A stretch of 64,000 nt of DNA from contig CAIOIZ010000138.1 of NCBI GenBank assembly GCA_903858475.1, positions 1 to 64,000 on the forward strand, in the 5' to 3' direction. The notes under the pieces were generated by a model. The model searched no databases, was not told the origin of the DNA, and worked only from the letters and a program-made list of their open reading frames with translations. Of this stretch, positions 1 to 10,537 are shown piece after piece (within the stretch, counting starts at the first letter, position 1; the number at the start of each line of letters is the position of its first letter). Made by a program: the position numbers and the translations under genes. Source of the DNA: an uncultured Bacteroidota bacterium. Lineage in GTDB: Bacteria > Bacteroidota > Bacteroidia > Chitinophagales > Chitinophagaceae.

Positions 1-1
1 A

Positions 2-703
2 TTAAGCATCCGTAAATTTATAACCTACTCCTCTTACGCTGTGGAAATATTTAGGGTTGCGGCTATCTGCTTCAAAATACCTCCTGAAGCTTAGTACAAA
101 GTTGTCGATTGTTCTTGTGGTAGGATATACATTGTAACCCCAAACAGTGTGGAGTATTTTTTCGCGGGCAACGGTTTCATTTTTATTTTCAATCAATAAT
201 TTCAACAACATCAATTCTTTCTTCGTAAGTGAAAACTTATTTCCATCTTTATCGAATCCTTCTGATGCGTTAAAATCGATTTTGTTTTTACCAAATACAT
301 ATACATCAGGAACGGGCGTTTTGCTTCCTAATTTTTCGCTTTTTTTAATCAGCTTGTTTACCCTTAATAATAGTTCCTCTAAATTAAAAGGCTTAGTTAG
401 GTAATCGTCAGCGCCTTTTTTTAAGCCAAGAATTCTATCTGCACTTGTATTTTTAGCACTTAAAATTAAGATGGGTATATCGGGGTTGCTAAGTCTGATG
501 GTTTCGCATACAGTAATGCCATCAACTTCTGGTAACATTACATCTAGTACAATTAAATCGAAATGTTCGGATACAAAAGCCTTCAAAGCTTCCGCGCCAT
601 CATATGCACTGGTTACTTCATAGTTCTCCAGTTCAAGATTTAGCTTCAAGGCCTCCTGTAGATTTTCTTCATCCTCTACTAGTAAAATAGATTTTTTGCT
701 CAT
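2..703 (-). CDS. OmpR/PhoB-family response regulator (receiver + winged-helix DNA-binding domain)
   Basis: ORF 233 aa; N-terminal ILLVEDEENL, LDVMLP phospho-acceptor region, KPFNLEELLLRV, C-terminal wHTH ending RGVGYKF. Confidence 0.93.
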   Translation of the reverse strand: MSKKSILLVEDEENLQEALKLNLELENYEVTSAYDGAEALKAFVSEHFDLIVLDVMLPEVDGITVCETIRLSNPDIPILILSAKNTSADRILGLKKGADDYLTKPFNLEELLLRVNKLIKKSEKLGSKTPVPDVYVFGKNKIDFNASEGFDKDGNKFSLTKKELMLLKLLIENKNETVAREKILHTVWGYNVYPTTRTIDNFVLSFRRYFEADSRNPKYFHSVRGVGYKFTDA

Positions 704-1683
704 GATGCGTTGGCTGTATTTAATTGGATGGCAAAAATACTTCCCTTTGGTTGGTTGTCGGTTAAATAGATTTTTCCCTTATGTTGTGCAACAATCTTCT
801 TGGTTAAATATAGGCCAAGTCCTGTTCCCTTAGCTGATTTGGTAGAGGCGTTGCCTATTCTATAGAATTTATGAAATACCTTGGCCTTCTCTTCTGCTGC
901 AATTCCTTTGCCTTCGTCTATAACTGACAAAGAAATTTTTCCATGTACTTCGGATAGATGAATGGCAATGGGCAAATCTTTTGGAGCATATTTTAATGCA
1001 TTGTCAATTAAATTATTTATTGCCATTTGTAATAAAAGCAAATCTCCCATTACATACACTTCTTTTTGTATAGTAGCTTGAATAATCCTTTGAGGAAACC
1101 GTACGATAAAATCATGAATGCATTGGTTGACTAACTCACTAAAATCCGTTTCCTCCATATTAAGTTTATAACCTCCAGCTTCCATTTGAGAGGAAAGCAA
1201 TAGATTGTTGCAAAGGGCATTTAAACGGTTGGCTTCTTGTAAGGTATTTTGTATTAATTTTTTCTGTTGTTCTTCATCCAACTTTCTTTTCTGCAGCGTT
1301 TCCAAATTTAATTTGGCAACAGCAATGGGTGTTTTTAATTCATGCGTAATGGCCATCATGAAATGCTGTTGATTCTGACTTTGTTTGAGTTGATTTCGTA
1401 CAGCTCCAAAAATAAATACTGCTCCAGCCATGATTAACAGAAAGAAGATAGATCCTTCACCTAGGTATTGTGTTGTTTTTCTTTTTTCAGCGTCCATGAT
1501 TTTGCTTGCATAATCTTCGTATTGTGCACTGTTAGGATTCAATTCATTGAGTTTGTAATTGGCCATTTGGTGATTTTGGTTATTCAGTGCAATGAACCAC
1601 CAGGTAAGGGCTGCGAGAATATAAGCTAGTAAAAACCAGTAAAAAAAGTAAATGTATCGAAGATGTTTGGCCTGTAATTGCAT
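700..1683 (-). CDS. Sensor histidine kinase (two TM, HisKA + HATPase_c)
   Basis: ORF 327 aa; H-box AITHELKTPIAVAK, N-box NNLIDNALKYAP, G-boxes DEGKGIA and GTGLGLYL; overlaps the response regulator by 4 bp. Confidence 0.93.
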   Translation of the reverse strand: MQLQAKHLRYIYFFYWFLLAYILAALTWWFIALNNQNHQMANYKLNELNPNSAQYEDYASKIMDAEKRKTTQYLGEGSIFFLLIMAGAVFIFGAVRNQLKQSQNQQHFMMAITHELKTPIAVAKLNLETLQKRKLDEEQQKKLIQNTLQEANRLNALCNNLLLSSQMEAGGYKLNMEETDFSELVNQCIHDFIVRFPQRIIQATIQKEVYVMGDLLLLQMAINNLIDNALKYAPKDLPIAIHLSEVHGKISLSVIDEGKGIAAEEKAKVFHKFYRIGNASTKSAKGTGLGLYLTKKIVAQHKGKIYLTDNQPKGSIFAIQLNTANAS

Positions 1684-1717
1684 GTTGCCTGTTGATTAAT
1701 CTAGAAAATTGCGTACA

Positions 1718-2596
1718 TTAATTTCTTTTATCCAAACCCCAGCTCAGTTTATTACGGAGTGTTTGCAAAAAATTATTTTCATTCAGGCGAATAAGGTTTA
1801 TTCCAAAACTTTCTTTCTTAACTGCCAATTGAATTTCTTTGGTTACAATCTCTCTGCGGCTGTCTAAAGTGCAGAGAAAGCCATCTGTTCTACCCTCAAT
1901 TTCAAATGAGATGATATTACTATCGGGTACTACAATGGGACGAATGTTTAAATTATGTGGCGAAACTGGGGTAATAACAAAGCATTCATTGTCGGGAAAA
2001 ATAACGGGTCCTTGACAGCTCAATGAATATCCTGTACTACCAGTAGGTGTTGCCACAATAAGACCATCGGCCCAATAAGAATTCAGGAACTCGCCATTCA
2101 GGTAAGTATGAATTTTAATCATGGGTGATGAATCCTTTTTATGAATTGAAAATTCATTCAAAGCGTAGGGCGTTTCGCCGAATAAAGACATATTGGCATC
2201 TAAGTGTATCAATGATCTTTTGTCTGTTACAAAAGTTCTGTTGACGAGTGCGCTGATTGCATTTCTCAATTCCTCCTTACCAATACTGGCCAAGAATCCA
2301 AGTCTTCCATAATTGATGCCCAGTACAGGAGTACCTTTGTCTCTTACTAGTGTAACTGTATCCAGTAAGGTGCCATCGCCTCCTAAACTGATAATACTAT
2401 CAATGCTTTCATCAAGGTCTTCGTAAGCATTAAAAGTGGAATATTTTTGTGTAATATCAAATGCTGAATAGAATTGATTGAAGAAGTCTTGGTAAAAAAC
2501 AGGTTCAATCTTATGCGCAGCCAGTTCCTCCAACAATAATTGCATGTCGTTCTGCTGGTTGTTTTCAATGCCCCTGCTATAAATGGCAATTTTCAT
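1718..2596 (-). CDS. nadK: NAD kinase
   Basis: ORF 292 aa; SLGGDGTLLDT and TPTGSTGYSLSCQGP motifs. Confidence 0.95.
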   Translation of the reverse strand: MKIAIYSRGIENNQQNDMQLLLEELAAHKIEPVFYQDFFNQFYSAFDITQKYSTFNAYEDLDESIDSIISLGGDGTLLDTVTLVRDKGTPVLGINYGRLGFLASIGKEELRNAISALVNRTFVTDKRSLIHLDANMSLFGETPYALNEFSIHKKDSSPMIKIHTYLNGEFLNSYWADGLIVATPTGSTGYSLSCQGPVIFPDNECFVITPVSPHNLNIRPIVVPDSNIISFEIEGRTDGFLCTLDSRREIVTKEIQLAVKKESFGINLIRLNENNFLQTLRNKLSWGLDKRN

Positions 2597-2629
2597 AAAG
2601 CACTTTCATTTATGCTAACTGTAATAAAT

Positions 2630-4078
2630 TTAAAATCCGCCCTGTGTATGTAAAAATAAACCCTTTTCTCCTAATTGGTTAAAACTGTATTCAAACCTAA
2701 GATTTACATCGTATAAAGTAAGTAAGTCGATGCCAATTCCACCAGCGTATAGTAATTTATTATTAAGAGACGCCTTGAATTCATTTTTATTGAAGCAATA
2801 GCCTATATCTCCAAAGGTTTTGGCAAAAAAGGTAAAGGGAATATAGGGGTGTGATTTCGATTTAAAGGGGAAAGGAACTTTAAATGCTAGCAATTTATAT
2901 TTCAATGTTGTTTTGGCCAATCCAGTGGCAATGCCATCAATTACATAATATTCCAATCCCCTCAGGTAGGTGTCGCCATAACCAAGTCCACGTTGATTGA
3001 TATAGGCTTGGTGAAAAGGAAGTTTTACCATGCCTGATAGTTGAATGCTACTGTACCAAGATTTGCCAAGGTCGTAAAACTTACTAAAATTGCCATTTAG
3101 AGTCAGTGAGTTGATGCCTCCAGTAAGCCGTAAGCCTCTTTTTGAAATGCCATATCCCAGGGCAGTTCCTTTTAAGGGGTAGGCCACATTATTTACGTTC
3201 AGGTATTGGTATGAATAGGAAAGATCTATAAATCCTTTAGCATTGGTAGGTTCATTAAAATAATTGGGATTGAATTTATTGGTTACAATGGAATCATATA
3301 CTTTCAAATAATTGTAGGTCAAATAAAAGTTATGCTTTCTGTAATAGCCTCTTCTAATAGAATAGGCAGCGTTGATGTTGAGGCCATTTCTTACAAAATC
3401 ACCTACTTCTTTTCTAATGGAATCAACCGGATAAAATAGCACTTTGTTATTATAACTCGTCTTGTAGGAAATCTCTCTGTTTTGCGTGTATCCTGCTCCG
3501 ATAGTAAATCCTTCCGTGAGTGCCGAATTGCTATAGGGGGCAGTATAATTGAATGAGAAATTGCGGCTATAGCCATTCAATAGGTAGATGCGCAATTGGT
3601 CTCTTCTGCCACTTAAATTGTAGTGAACAAATTTTAACCCATAGTTTACCCTGGTCAGGCTGGCATTAAATGTTTTTACCCAATCATTCAGATTGCGATC
3701 AATCAATTGAAATTGTGGTACTGGGAAGATATACCAGCGTTCCTTGACTTCTACTACAAGGTCAATGTCGTAGGCGGTAACAACACTTACATCCACTTTT
3801 ACTTCGGTGAAGAGGGTGGTGTTATAGATAAGTTGTTTCGCTAGTTTTAAGGCGTCCTCTAGTTTACTCACTGGGATGGAGTCGTTTCTTTTCAGTTGCA
3901 TTTCACGCTCAATCAAGTAAGGCTTTGTGTTTTTATTTCCTTTGATGATTACATTGCGTATATGCAAATGGCTATTAAGTGTAAGACTGTCAGTAGAATA
4001 AGTATTTTGTGAGAAGCCTGTAATACAAAAAAACAGTAAACAGTAAAAGCTAAATATTTTCTTTATGAACATCATCAA
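2630..4078 (-). CDS. BamA/Omp85-like outer membrane protein with POTRA region
   Basis: ORF 482 aa; signal peptide, POTRA-like N-terminus, beta-barrel-like C-terminus. Confidence 0.75.
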   Translation of the reverse strand: MMMFIKKIFSFYCLLFFCITGFSQNTYSTDSLTLNSHLHIRNVIIKGNKNTKPYLIEREMQLKRNDSIPVSKLEDALKLAKQLIYNTTLFTEVKVDVSVVTAYDIDLVVEVKERWYIFPVPQFQLIDRNLNDWVKTFNASLTRVNYGLKFVHYNLSGRRDQLRIYLLNGYSRNFSFNYTAPYSNSALTEGFTIGAGYTQNREISYKTSYNNKVLFYPVDSIRKEVGDFVRNGLNINAAYSIRRGYYRKHNFYLTYNYLKVYDSIVTNKFNPNYFNEPTNAKGFIDLSYSYQYLNVNNVAYPLKGTALGYGISKRGLRLTGGINSLTLNGNFSKFYDLGKSWYSSIQLSGMVKLPFHQAYINQRGLGYGDTYLRGLEYYVIDGIATGLAKTTLKYKLLAFKVPFPFKSKSHPYIPFTFFAKTFGDIGYCFNKNEFKASLNNKLLYAGGIGIDLLTLYDVNLRFEYSFNQLGEKGLFLHTQGGF

Positions 4079-4159
4079 ATCAACGCTTTATTTCAATAGG
4101 AGCGCTTGTAAAAATAACTGATATAAAGCATACTGGGGCAGGAGTAGGTGAATTCACTG

Positions 4160-4822
4160 TTAAATATCCAAATAATTCATAAGGTGCCTATAATTGCTAT
4201 GAATTTCGTTCTCAAATTGCTCGTTTCCGAAAAAGTAAATCACATCATAATCATAGCGTTCAAAAGTGGCCACTGTACTGGCTATTTCCTTTTTATTGAG
4301 GTGAATGGTTACTGTAAGCATCCCTGTTTCGGGATGTACAATGGTATTGAGGTGAAGGATGGTGGCATCATTACTTTCGGTAATTCGACTGATTTCGCTG
4401 ATAGTAAACTTGCTTCTTTCCATTTCCAATACAATCAGTCCGCCTATTTCCTTGGCGCCATTGAACTCCCCAATAATCTTCAAAAGATCGGTGGAAGTAA
4501 TAACACCCATCAATTCGTTTTCTTCTCCTACTACAGGTACAATGCTAGTTGTAAACTCATTGCAAAGATGTATCGCTTTTAAAAAATGTTCGTTTTCGTG
4601 TACTGCTACCTTTAAAAAAGTATCCTGTAATATTTGAATGGGTAATTTGGAATCTTCTGCATCCAATAAGTCATCTTCACTTACAAGGCCAAGGAATTTA
4701 TCATCCGATACCACGGGTAGGTGTGTCACCCTGAAATCATTAATCAGCTGCAGCGCTTTTTTAACACTGTCTTGCAATTGTATTTGTGGAATACTTTGAT
4801 TGATGAGTTCTACTGTTAACAT
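4160..4822 (-). CDS. CBS-domain protein (two CBS domains, C-terminal ACT-like region)
   Basis: ORF 220 aa; THLPVVSDDKFLGLVSEDDLL and VPVVGEENELMGVITSTDLL. Confidence 0.85.
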   Translation of the reverse strand: MLTVELINQSIPQIQLQDSVKKALQLINDFRVTHLPVVSDDKFLGLVSEDDLLDAEDSKLPIQILQDTFLKVAVHENEHFLKAIHLCNEFTTSIVPVVGEENELMGVITSTDLLKIIGEFNGAKEIGGLIVLEMERSKFTISEISRITESNDATILHLNTIVHPETGMLTVTIHLNKKEIASTVATFERYDYDVIYFFGNEQFENEIHSNYRHLMNYLDI

Positions 4823-4903
4823 TACTGCTGAATCCTTTTAAGGGTCAATGTTTAAACTGATAACGGATAAATTCGCTATTAAGTATTAAGACAAAAAAAA
4901 TTA

Positions 4904-5680
4904 TCAAATTGTTGCAGCGGGCGTCTTTAATTTTTGTAAAAACCCTTCCAAAATTGCATTGAAGGCTTCAGGTACTTCCAGCATTGGTGCATGCCCACAT
5001 TTTTCAATAAAATGCAATTCACTATTAGGAATTAAGCGATTGAATTCTTTTCCAACAAAAGGTGGAGTGATGGTATCGCTGGTGCCCCAGATCAAACAAG
5101 TGGGTTGTTGAATTTTTCTAAGATCTTCACCTAAATTATTACGAATAGCACTTTTAGCCAGGGCAATAATTTTTATAACTTTCAGTCTGTTATTGGTGAT
5201 TTCAAATACTTCATTAACTAATTCATCTGTGGCAATTGCAGGGTCGTAAAAAGTAAGGCTTGTTTTCTGTCTGATATATTCTTTATCTCCACGTTTGGGA
5301 TAACTGTCTCCCATGCCATTTTCATACAAACCACTACTGCCAGCCAGAATCAGGGATTTGATTCTTTCGGGGTGTTTTAAGATATGAACTAAAGCCACAT
5401 GGCCACCCAATGAATTGCCCATTAGATGTATATTATTCAGATTTCGGTGTTCTATGAAACGCAACAAAAATTTTTGTAGACCACCAACAGATGTGTGCAA
5501 AAGATCAAGTTCTAACAGTGGTAGTATGGGTACAATAACTTTGTAGGTTTTACTAAAATGGGTTATTACTGCATCAAAATTACTGATGGCTCCAAATAAG
5601 CCATGTAATAGCATCAAGGGTTCACCCTGACCCACTTCAATAAATTTGAATTTCCCGTCTTGTTGTATTTCGTAACTCAT
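4904..5680 (-). CDS. Alpha/beta hydrolase
   Basis: ORF; GNSLGGH nucleophile elbow, LLHGLFG, CGHAPMLEVPEAF; start moved to the internal Met (MSYEIQQDGK). Confidence 0.88.
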   Translation of the reverse strand: MSYEIQQDGKFKFIEVGQGEPLMLLHGLFGAISNFDAVITHFSKTYKVIVPILPLLELDLLHTSVGGLQKFLLRFIEHRNLNNIHLMGNSLGGHVALVHILKHPERIKSLILAGSSGLYENGMGDSYPKRGDKEYIRQKTSLTFYDPAIATDELVNEVFEITNNRLKVIKIIALAKSAIRNNLGEDLRKIQQPTCLIWGTSDTITPPFVGKEFNRLIPNSELHFIEKCGHAPMLEVPEAFNAILEGFLQKLKTPAATI

Positions 5681-5886
5681 TTGATAGTAATGGTATAGCA
5701 ATGATTTCAGCTGCAAAATAAATTATTTGCGCCAATTAATGAAGTTTACCTCACAGCTTGCCTTGTAAAGATACAAGGTTTGTGTCAAGGGAATGGCAGT
5801 GATTTCAGGTTGTTTGGGGATAGCTTGACAACCAATGCAATTTTTCATTATCCAGCGGAAGCAGACAGTAAGCTGAGCGCTGGGTA

Positions 5887-6414
5887 TTATTTGGCCATTT
5901 TACCAAAAAATGATTCTAGTTCTCCAAACATATCCTTGAAAAAGGGAATCACATTTCCTATGCTGTTCATAATAGTTGGGCCCCATGGGCGTATGAAAAG
6001 ATAGCTAACAGAAGACTGGGTGGTACTGGTTTCTATAAAGTGTAATTGTACCGCATAAAACAATACAATACTGAAGACAATGGCATAAAGGACCAAATAC
6101 AATAGTATCCCTCCCATTCTATTGACCCAGCCGAGCAATAAGGTTTCCACGGTTTTTTGAATTATCCGACCGGCTAAATTGACCAGGATAACGACTATAA
6201 GAAATACCAGCGCAAATGATACAAAGGGGATCCATTTAGCAGAAACACTGCCATTAGCTGATATCCATCCTGCAACCAAAATCGATAACTTAAGTGCAGC
6301 AGCTAGTCCAATGATAAAGGCTATAATAGAAAAAAGGGCCAATATAAAGCCCTTGTTATATCCTTTGATGATGGCAAAAACAAGTAATACAAAAAAGCAA
6401 ATATCAATTAGCAT
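5887..6414 (-). CDS. CvpA family membrane protein
   Basis: ORF; MLIDICFFVLLVFAIIKGYNKGFI N-terminus and hydrophobic segments; start moved to the internal Met. Confidence 0.8.
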   Translation of the reverse strand: MLIDICFFVLLVFAIIKGYNKGFILALFSIIAFIIGLAAALKLSILVAGWISANGSVSAKWIPFVSFALVFLIVVILVNLAGRIIQKTVETLLLGWVNRMGGILLYLVLYAIVFSIVLFYAVQLHFIETSTTQSSVSYLFIRPWGPTIMNSIGNVIPFFKDMFGELESFFGKMAK

Positions 6415-6470
6415 ACTGTGATTTTTGTTTTTGCAATGATACATTGCAAGTGATGATTAATCTGAACTAC

Positions 6471-6923
6471 TTATTTCGCTAATAATTCCTTTACAATGGC
6501 ACTAATTGTTTTTCCATCGGCTTGCCCTGCTAGTTCTTTGCTGGCTGCACCCATTACTTTTCCCATATCTGCTGGACTAGCAGCGCCAGTTGCAGCAATT
6601 ATTTTAGATACAACTTCTTTGATGGCCTCTTCAGTTAATTGTTTGGGCAAAAATCTTTCAATCACTTCCATTTCTTCTTTTTCCTTGGTAGCCAAATCAG
6701 CCCTGCCCTGTTGCTGATAAATTTCATAGGAATCCTTTCTTTGCTTCATCATTTTTTGCAGGAATTTTTGCTCAATGCCCTCATCAATAACACCCCCTGC
6801 ACCTGGATCGGTTTTGGCTTTTATTATTTCTGCTTTAATAGCACGCAAACTTCTTAACACAGCCTCGTTTTTGGTTTTCATGGCTGTTTTCATTTCTTCC
6901 ATGATTTGTTGCTCTAATCCCAT
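6471..6923 (-). CDS. GatB/YqeY domain-containing protein
   Basis: ORF 150 aa; MKTKNEAVLRSLRAIKAEI, FLPKQLTEEAI, MGKVMGAASKELAGQADG. Confidence 0.92.
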   Translation of the reverse strand: MGLEQQIMEEMKTAMKTKNEAVLRSLRAIKAEIIKAKTDPGAGGVIDEGIEQKFLQKMMKQRKDSYEIYQQQGRADLATKEKEEMEVIERFLPKQLTEEAIKEVVSKIIAATGAASPADMGKVMGAASKELAGQADGKTISAIVKELLAK

Positions 6924-6962
6924 ATAATTATATTTTAATTTGTATAATTGTTTAAGTGTATC

Positions 6963-7310
6963 CTATTTCGATTGTTCCTGAATTTGCTTTTCCCTGAATT
7001 TTTCAAAAAAAGCTTTAGCAAATTTTTTCATATCATCACTCATATCCTGGTATTGGGTAGCGCGGTGAAAAGTGTCGGCCATGGTCATTAATATCTGATA
7101 ATAAAAATCGGCCATTTCATCCACCATCATATCCTTGCTCCATAAGTCAATACTGAGTGCAGTTTTATCGGTTCCATCCCAAAATGCAACGGACATGGCT
7201 TTGGCAATATGTGCCATATCAGCATTTTTATCACTGGCTTTCCAGCTTATTTTTTCTGGAATTTTATTGACATCCAGAAATACATCAATGGTGATAGTAG
7301 ATTTATTCAT
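6963..7310 (-). CDS. gldC: Gliding motility protein GldC
   Basis: ORF 115 aa; STITIDVFLDVNKIPEKISWKASD typical of Bacteroidota GldC. Confidence 0.85.
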   Translation of the reverse strand: MNKSTITIDVFLDVNKIPEKISWKASDKNADMAHIAKAMSVAFWDGTDKTALSIDLWSKDMMVDEMADFYYQILMTMADTFHRATQYQDMSDDMKKFAKAFFEKFREKQIQEQSK

Positions 7311-7404
7311 ATACTTAAAAAGTCTTTTTTTTAATAATGGGCAAAGTTACTCAATTTGATTTTTAGCAGCCCTATTTTTATAGAATGGAAGATCAATGTT
7401 GGCT

Positions 7405-8538
7405 TTATTTTTTGGTTTCAACGGCTTGTAAAATAGACTCCCATAGCAGATCAGCGGTTTTGTCCCAACTAAATTTATTTGATTGCTCAAAGCCTTTTTG
7501 GATGAGTTCATTTCTAAGAGATTCGTCCTTAAAGATGCGCATCATTTGCTCCGCTAAATCCGAAATGGAATGCGGGTCTGCCAACAAAGCTGCCGAGCCA
7601 GCAATTTCGGGCATGCTACTGGTATTACTTGTAATTACTGGCACCCCCGATTGCATGGCTTCTACAATTGGCACACCAAATCCTTCAAAAAAACTGGGGT
7701 ATACCAAGGCGTAGGCAGCAGCCGTTATACTTGCTAATTGGTCTTGGGGCAAGTATCCTAGTAATTGAACATCCTGTCTGTATTTATAAGTTTTCAGACT
7801 TTCTGAAAATTGTTCATAGTCCCATGCTAGCCTTCCTGCAATTAATAATTGCATATTGCTTTTCTGCCTTTTTTTAAAAAGCGAAAATGCTTTCAGCAAA
7901 TTCATCAGGTTTTTTCTAGGATGAATTGCTCCTATATATAAAAAATATTCTTTACCTGCAGTATAATTGGATTTGATGCTTTCTTTATCAGCCCAATTGA
8001 ATGGTTGAAATGCGGAAGCAATGCCGTTGTATACTACATTTATTTTGGAAGCTGGAATGGCATATTGTTGAATCAAATCATTTTTCGAAAATTCCGATAC
8101 TGTTGCAATGCTTGCTGCTTTACTTGCAAATAAGGGCGTGTTTTTTTTATAATAACGAAGATGGCTTTTTTTAATAAAAGCGGGATGATGCAAGAACGCG
8201 AGATCATGTATTACTAGGCATTGTGGTATGCGAGTACGGAGTGAACAAAATCCATCAGGGCTTAACAAAACGTCTGCTTTATATTTCCTTACTAGAGCTG
8301 GTAATTTGTAATTGTACCAATATTGCCACAGTATAGGGTGTCGGGCCTCGGGTCCAATTATTACAGGGGTAATATTGCCTGCTGTAATGATAGTAGGGTC
8401 AAAGGCTCTATCGAATATATAAAGGAATTGATGTTCGGGATGCTTTTTTGCTAAGCGGCCACAGGTTTCAAAAATAAAATTGCCATAACCCTCCAGGTAG
8501 TCCTTCAATAAAAAACGGGCATTCACGGCAATAATCAT
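7405..8538 (-). CDS. Glycosyltransferase family 1/4 protein
   Basis: ORF 377 aa; YIGAIHPRKNL and PSFFEGFGVPIVEAMQSGVPV. Confidence 0.9.
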   Translation of the reverse strand: MIIAVNARFLLKDYLEGYGNFIFETCGRLAKKHPEHQFLYIFDRAFDPTIITAGNITPVIIGPEARHPILWQYWYNYKLPALVRKYKADVLLSPDGFCSLRTRIPQCLVIHDLAFLHHPAFIKKSHLRYYKKNTPLFASKAASIATVSEFSKNDLIQQYAIPASKINVVYNGIASAFQPFNWADKESIKSNYTAGKEYFLYIGAIHPRKNLMNLLKAFSLFKKRQKSNMQLLIAGRLAWDYEQFSESLKTYKYRQDVQLLGYLPQDQLASITAAAYALVYPSFFEGFGVPIVEAMQSGVPVITSNTSSMPEIAGSAALLADPHSISDLAEQMMRIFKDESLRNELIQKGFEQSNKFSWDKTADLLWESILQAVETKK

Positions 8539-8595
8539 AATAATATAATTAGGCTATAGTTGAAGGGGCGCAAACTAATGGGCAAGTAACTTGCA

Positions 8596-9867
8596 TTATT
8601 TAAGAATTTTTATCTTAACTGTTTCAATTCTAGTGTCGCTTACATGCAGTACTACGAATTCATAATTTCCAATAATAATGCTTTGATTTTCCTTGGGGAT
8701 TTCTCCATTGTTTTCAATAATATATCCGCTGAGGGTTTCCGCATTTTCTTCTCCTGGAAAAAACAATTTAAATTTTTCTGTGATATAATCCAATTCGATG
8801 CGGCCACTGAAGATGAATTCATTGCTTGCTAATTGTTTCTCAACAAATTCTTCTGTATCGTATTCATCTTTAATATCACCGAATATTTCTTCTAAAATAT
8901 CTTCCATTGTAACAATGCCGGCAGTGCCGCCAAATTCATCTATCACCCAAGCAATGCTTTTTCTTTCTTTGCTGAATTTGTTCATCAGATCGGTAGCGCT
9001 CATGCTTTCTGGTACTGTTGGAATGGGAAGTAATATTTCTTTTAAACTGGATGGGTTTTTAAATAAATCGAGTTGGTGTATATACCCTACAATCGAATCG
9101 ATATTGTTTTCATATACAACCAGTTTGCTGAGCTGAGTATGAATGAATTTCTGGCGAACATCTTCTACTGAGGTGTCAATTTGCACAGATTCAATTTCTC
9201 TTCTCGGAATGAGGCATTCCCTGAGTTTGATTTCACTGAGTGAAAGTGCATTTTCAAAAAGCTCTTTATTGATTTCCTTATTTTCTTCCTCTTCCCCATT
9301 ATTTTTGTTTTGCATCAAGTAATATTCTAAATCCATTTTTGAAAATACTTCCTTTCTTTCAGTGAGGTTTACATTGAAGAAGTATTTTAATATCCATTCA
9401 GCGATGCTTACAAATAAAGTAGCGATTCCAGCAAATAAGTAAAAGAAAAAAGCAACGATATACGTTAGGAATCCATTGCTTAAGATTGCATTGTTTCTGG
9501 CTTTAAAAAAGGCTTTGAAAATAAATTCAAAAACCAATAAGATAAAAGTTGATGCAAGGGTTTCTATAATGAGGTGTAAATAGGGATTGTCGATCTGCCA
9601 AAATTTATTGTACCAAATACCTTCCATGAAACTACTCCAAAGTAATCCATATACGACCAGTATTACATTGAATCCAATTAAAGTGGTGCCAATAAATCTT
9701 GCTGGGGTATCGGCAAAACTGCCCCAAGTTTTACCTGTATATGTCCCTTGCTTTCTATTGAGTTCAATGGATAATTTATTCGCCGATACAAATGCTAGCT
9801 CGATGCCTGCAAAAAAACCAATCAAGAGTAGGGAAGTAATAATTGCTAAAAGCGCCATCCAGTCCAT
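8596..9867 (-). CDS. Hemolysin/CorC-type membrane protein (CNNM + CBS + CorC domains)
   Basis: ORF 423 aa; TM N-terminus, CBS region, DEFGGTAGIVTMEDILEEIFGDIKDEYD. Confidence 0.9.
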   Translation of the reverse strand: MDWMALLAIITSLLLIGFFAGIELAFVSANKLSIELNRKQGTYTGKTWGSFADTPARFIGTTLIGFNVILVVYGLLWSSFMEGIWYNKFWQIDNPYLHLIIETLASTFILLVFEFIFKAFFKARNNAILSNGFLTYIVAFFFYLFAGIATLFVSIAEWILKYFFNVNLTERKEVFSKMDLEYYLMQNKNNGEEEENKEINKELFENALSLSEIKLRECLIPRREIESVQIDTSVEDVRQKFIHTQLSKLVVYENNIDSIVGYIHQLDLFKNPSSLKEILLPIPTVPESMSATDLMNKFSKERKSIAWVIDEFGGTAGIVTMEDILEEIFGDIKDEYDTEEFVEKQLASNEFIFSGRIELDYITEKFKLFFPGEENAETLSGYIIENNGEIPKENQSIIIGNYEFVVLHVSDTRIETVKIKILK

Positions 9868-9918
9868 GCTATAAAAGTAAGAAAGATTTTATTAATGCCT
9901 TTTGGCTTGTTTGCCTTA

Positions 9919-10497
9919 CTAATCTTGTAAAAAGTCTCCAACAATTTTTGTTGCTTCTGCATAGGCTTTCTCCAATTGATCGTTGATAATAACCTCGTTG
10001 AAATGCTGCTTGAAGGAAAGCTCATAAGCAGCTTTATTGAGTCTAGCTTGAAGCGATTCTTCAGATTCTGTTCCCCTGCCCATTAATCTTTTTTTGAGTT
10101 CCTCAACAGAAGGGGGTTGTATGAAAAGGGATAGACTAGTACTTGGAAATTGTTGTTGTACATGAATGGCACCTTTTACATCAATATCCAACACTGGAAT
10201 TTTGTTTTGAAGCCAAATGCGTTCCAGCTCGGTTTTCAGTGTGCCATAATATTTTCCTTCATAAACCATTTCCCATTCTATAAAGGCTTCTTCCCTAATT
10301 TTTTGTTTAAAATCTTCTTCTGAAATAAAATGATAATCTACTCCATCCACTTCTTTTCCTCTGGCAGCACGGGTAGCAGCGGATACCGAAAAGGCCAATT
10401 GCGGAAAATGTTGCATCAAGTGTTTTGTGATGCTGGTCTTGCCGGAACCTGATGGAGCCGTAATGATGATGAGTTTATGCGGGAAAGCCATTTGCAA
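9919..10497 (-). CDS. gmk: Guanylate kinase
   Basis: ORF 192 aa; ITAPSGSGKTSI P-loop, FSVSAATRAARGKEVDGVDYHF. Confidence 0.96.
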   Translation of the reverse strand: MQMAFPHKLIIITAPSGSGKTSITKHLMQHFPQLAFSVSAATRAARGKEVDGVDYHFISEEDFKQKIREEAFIEWEMVYEGKYYGTLKTELERIWLQNKIPVLDIDVKGAIHVQQQFPSTSLSLFIQPPSVEELKKRLMGRGTESEESLQARLNKAAYELSFKQHFNEVIINDQLEKAYAEATKIVGDFLQD

Positions 10498-10537
10498 AGA
10501 AAGAAATAAAAAACGAATTTGAAAGCAGTGCCCCTAA

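Noticed and set aside
2-1683. Two-component system as the PhoB/PhoR pair that reads the phased repeats
   Set aside because: OmpR-family membership is clear but nothing in the sequence links it to phosphate; no PAS or phosphate-specific feature and no neighbouring phosphate genes.
2383-2589. Minus-strand 68-aa ORF inside nadK
   Set aside because: Out-of-frame ORF within a well-supported gene.
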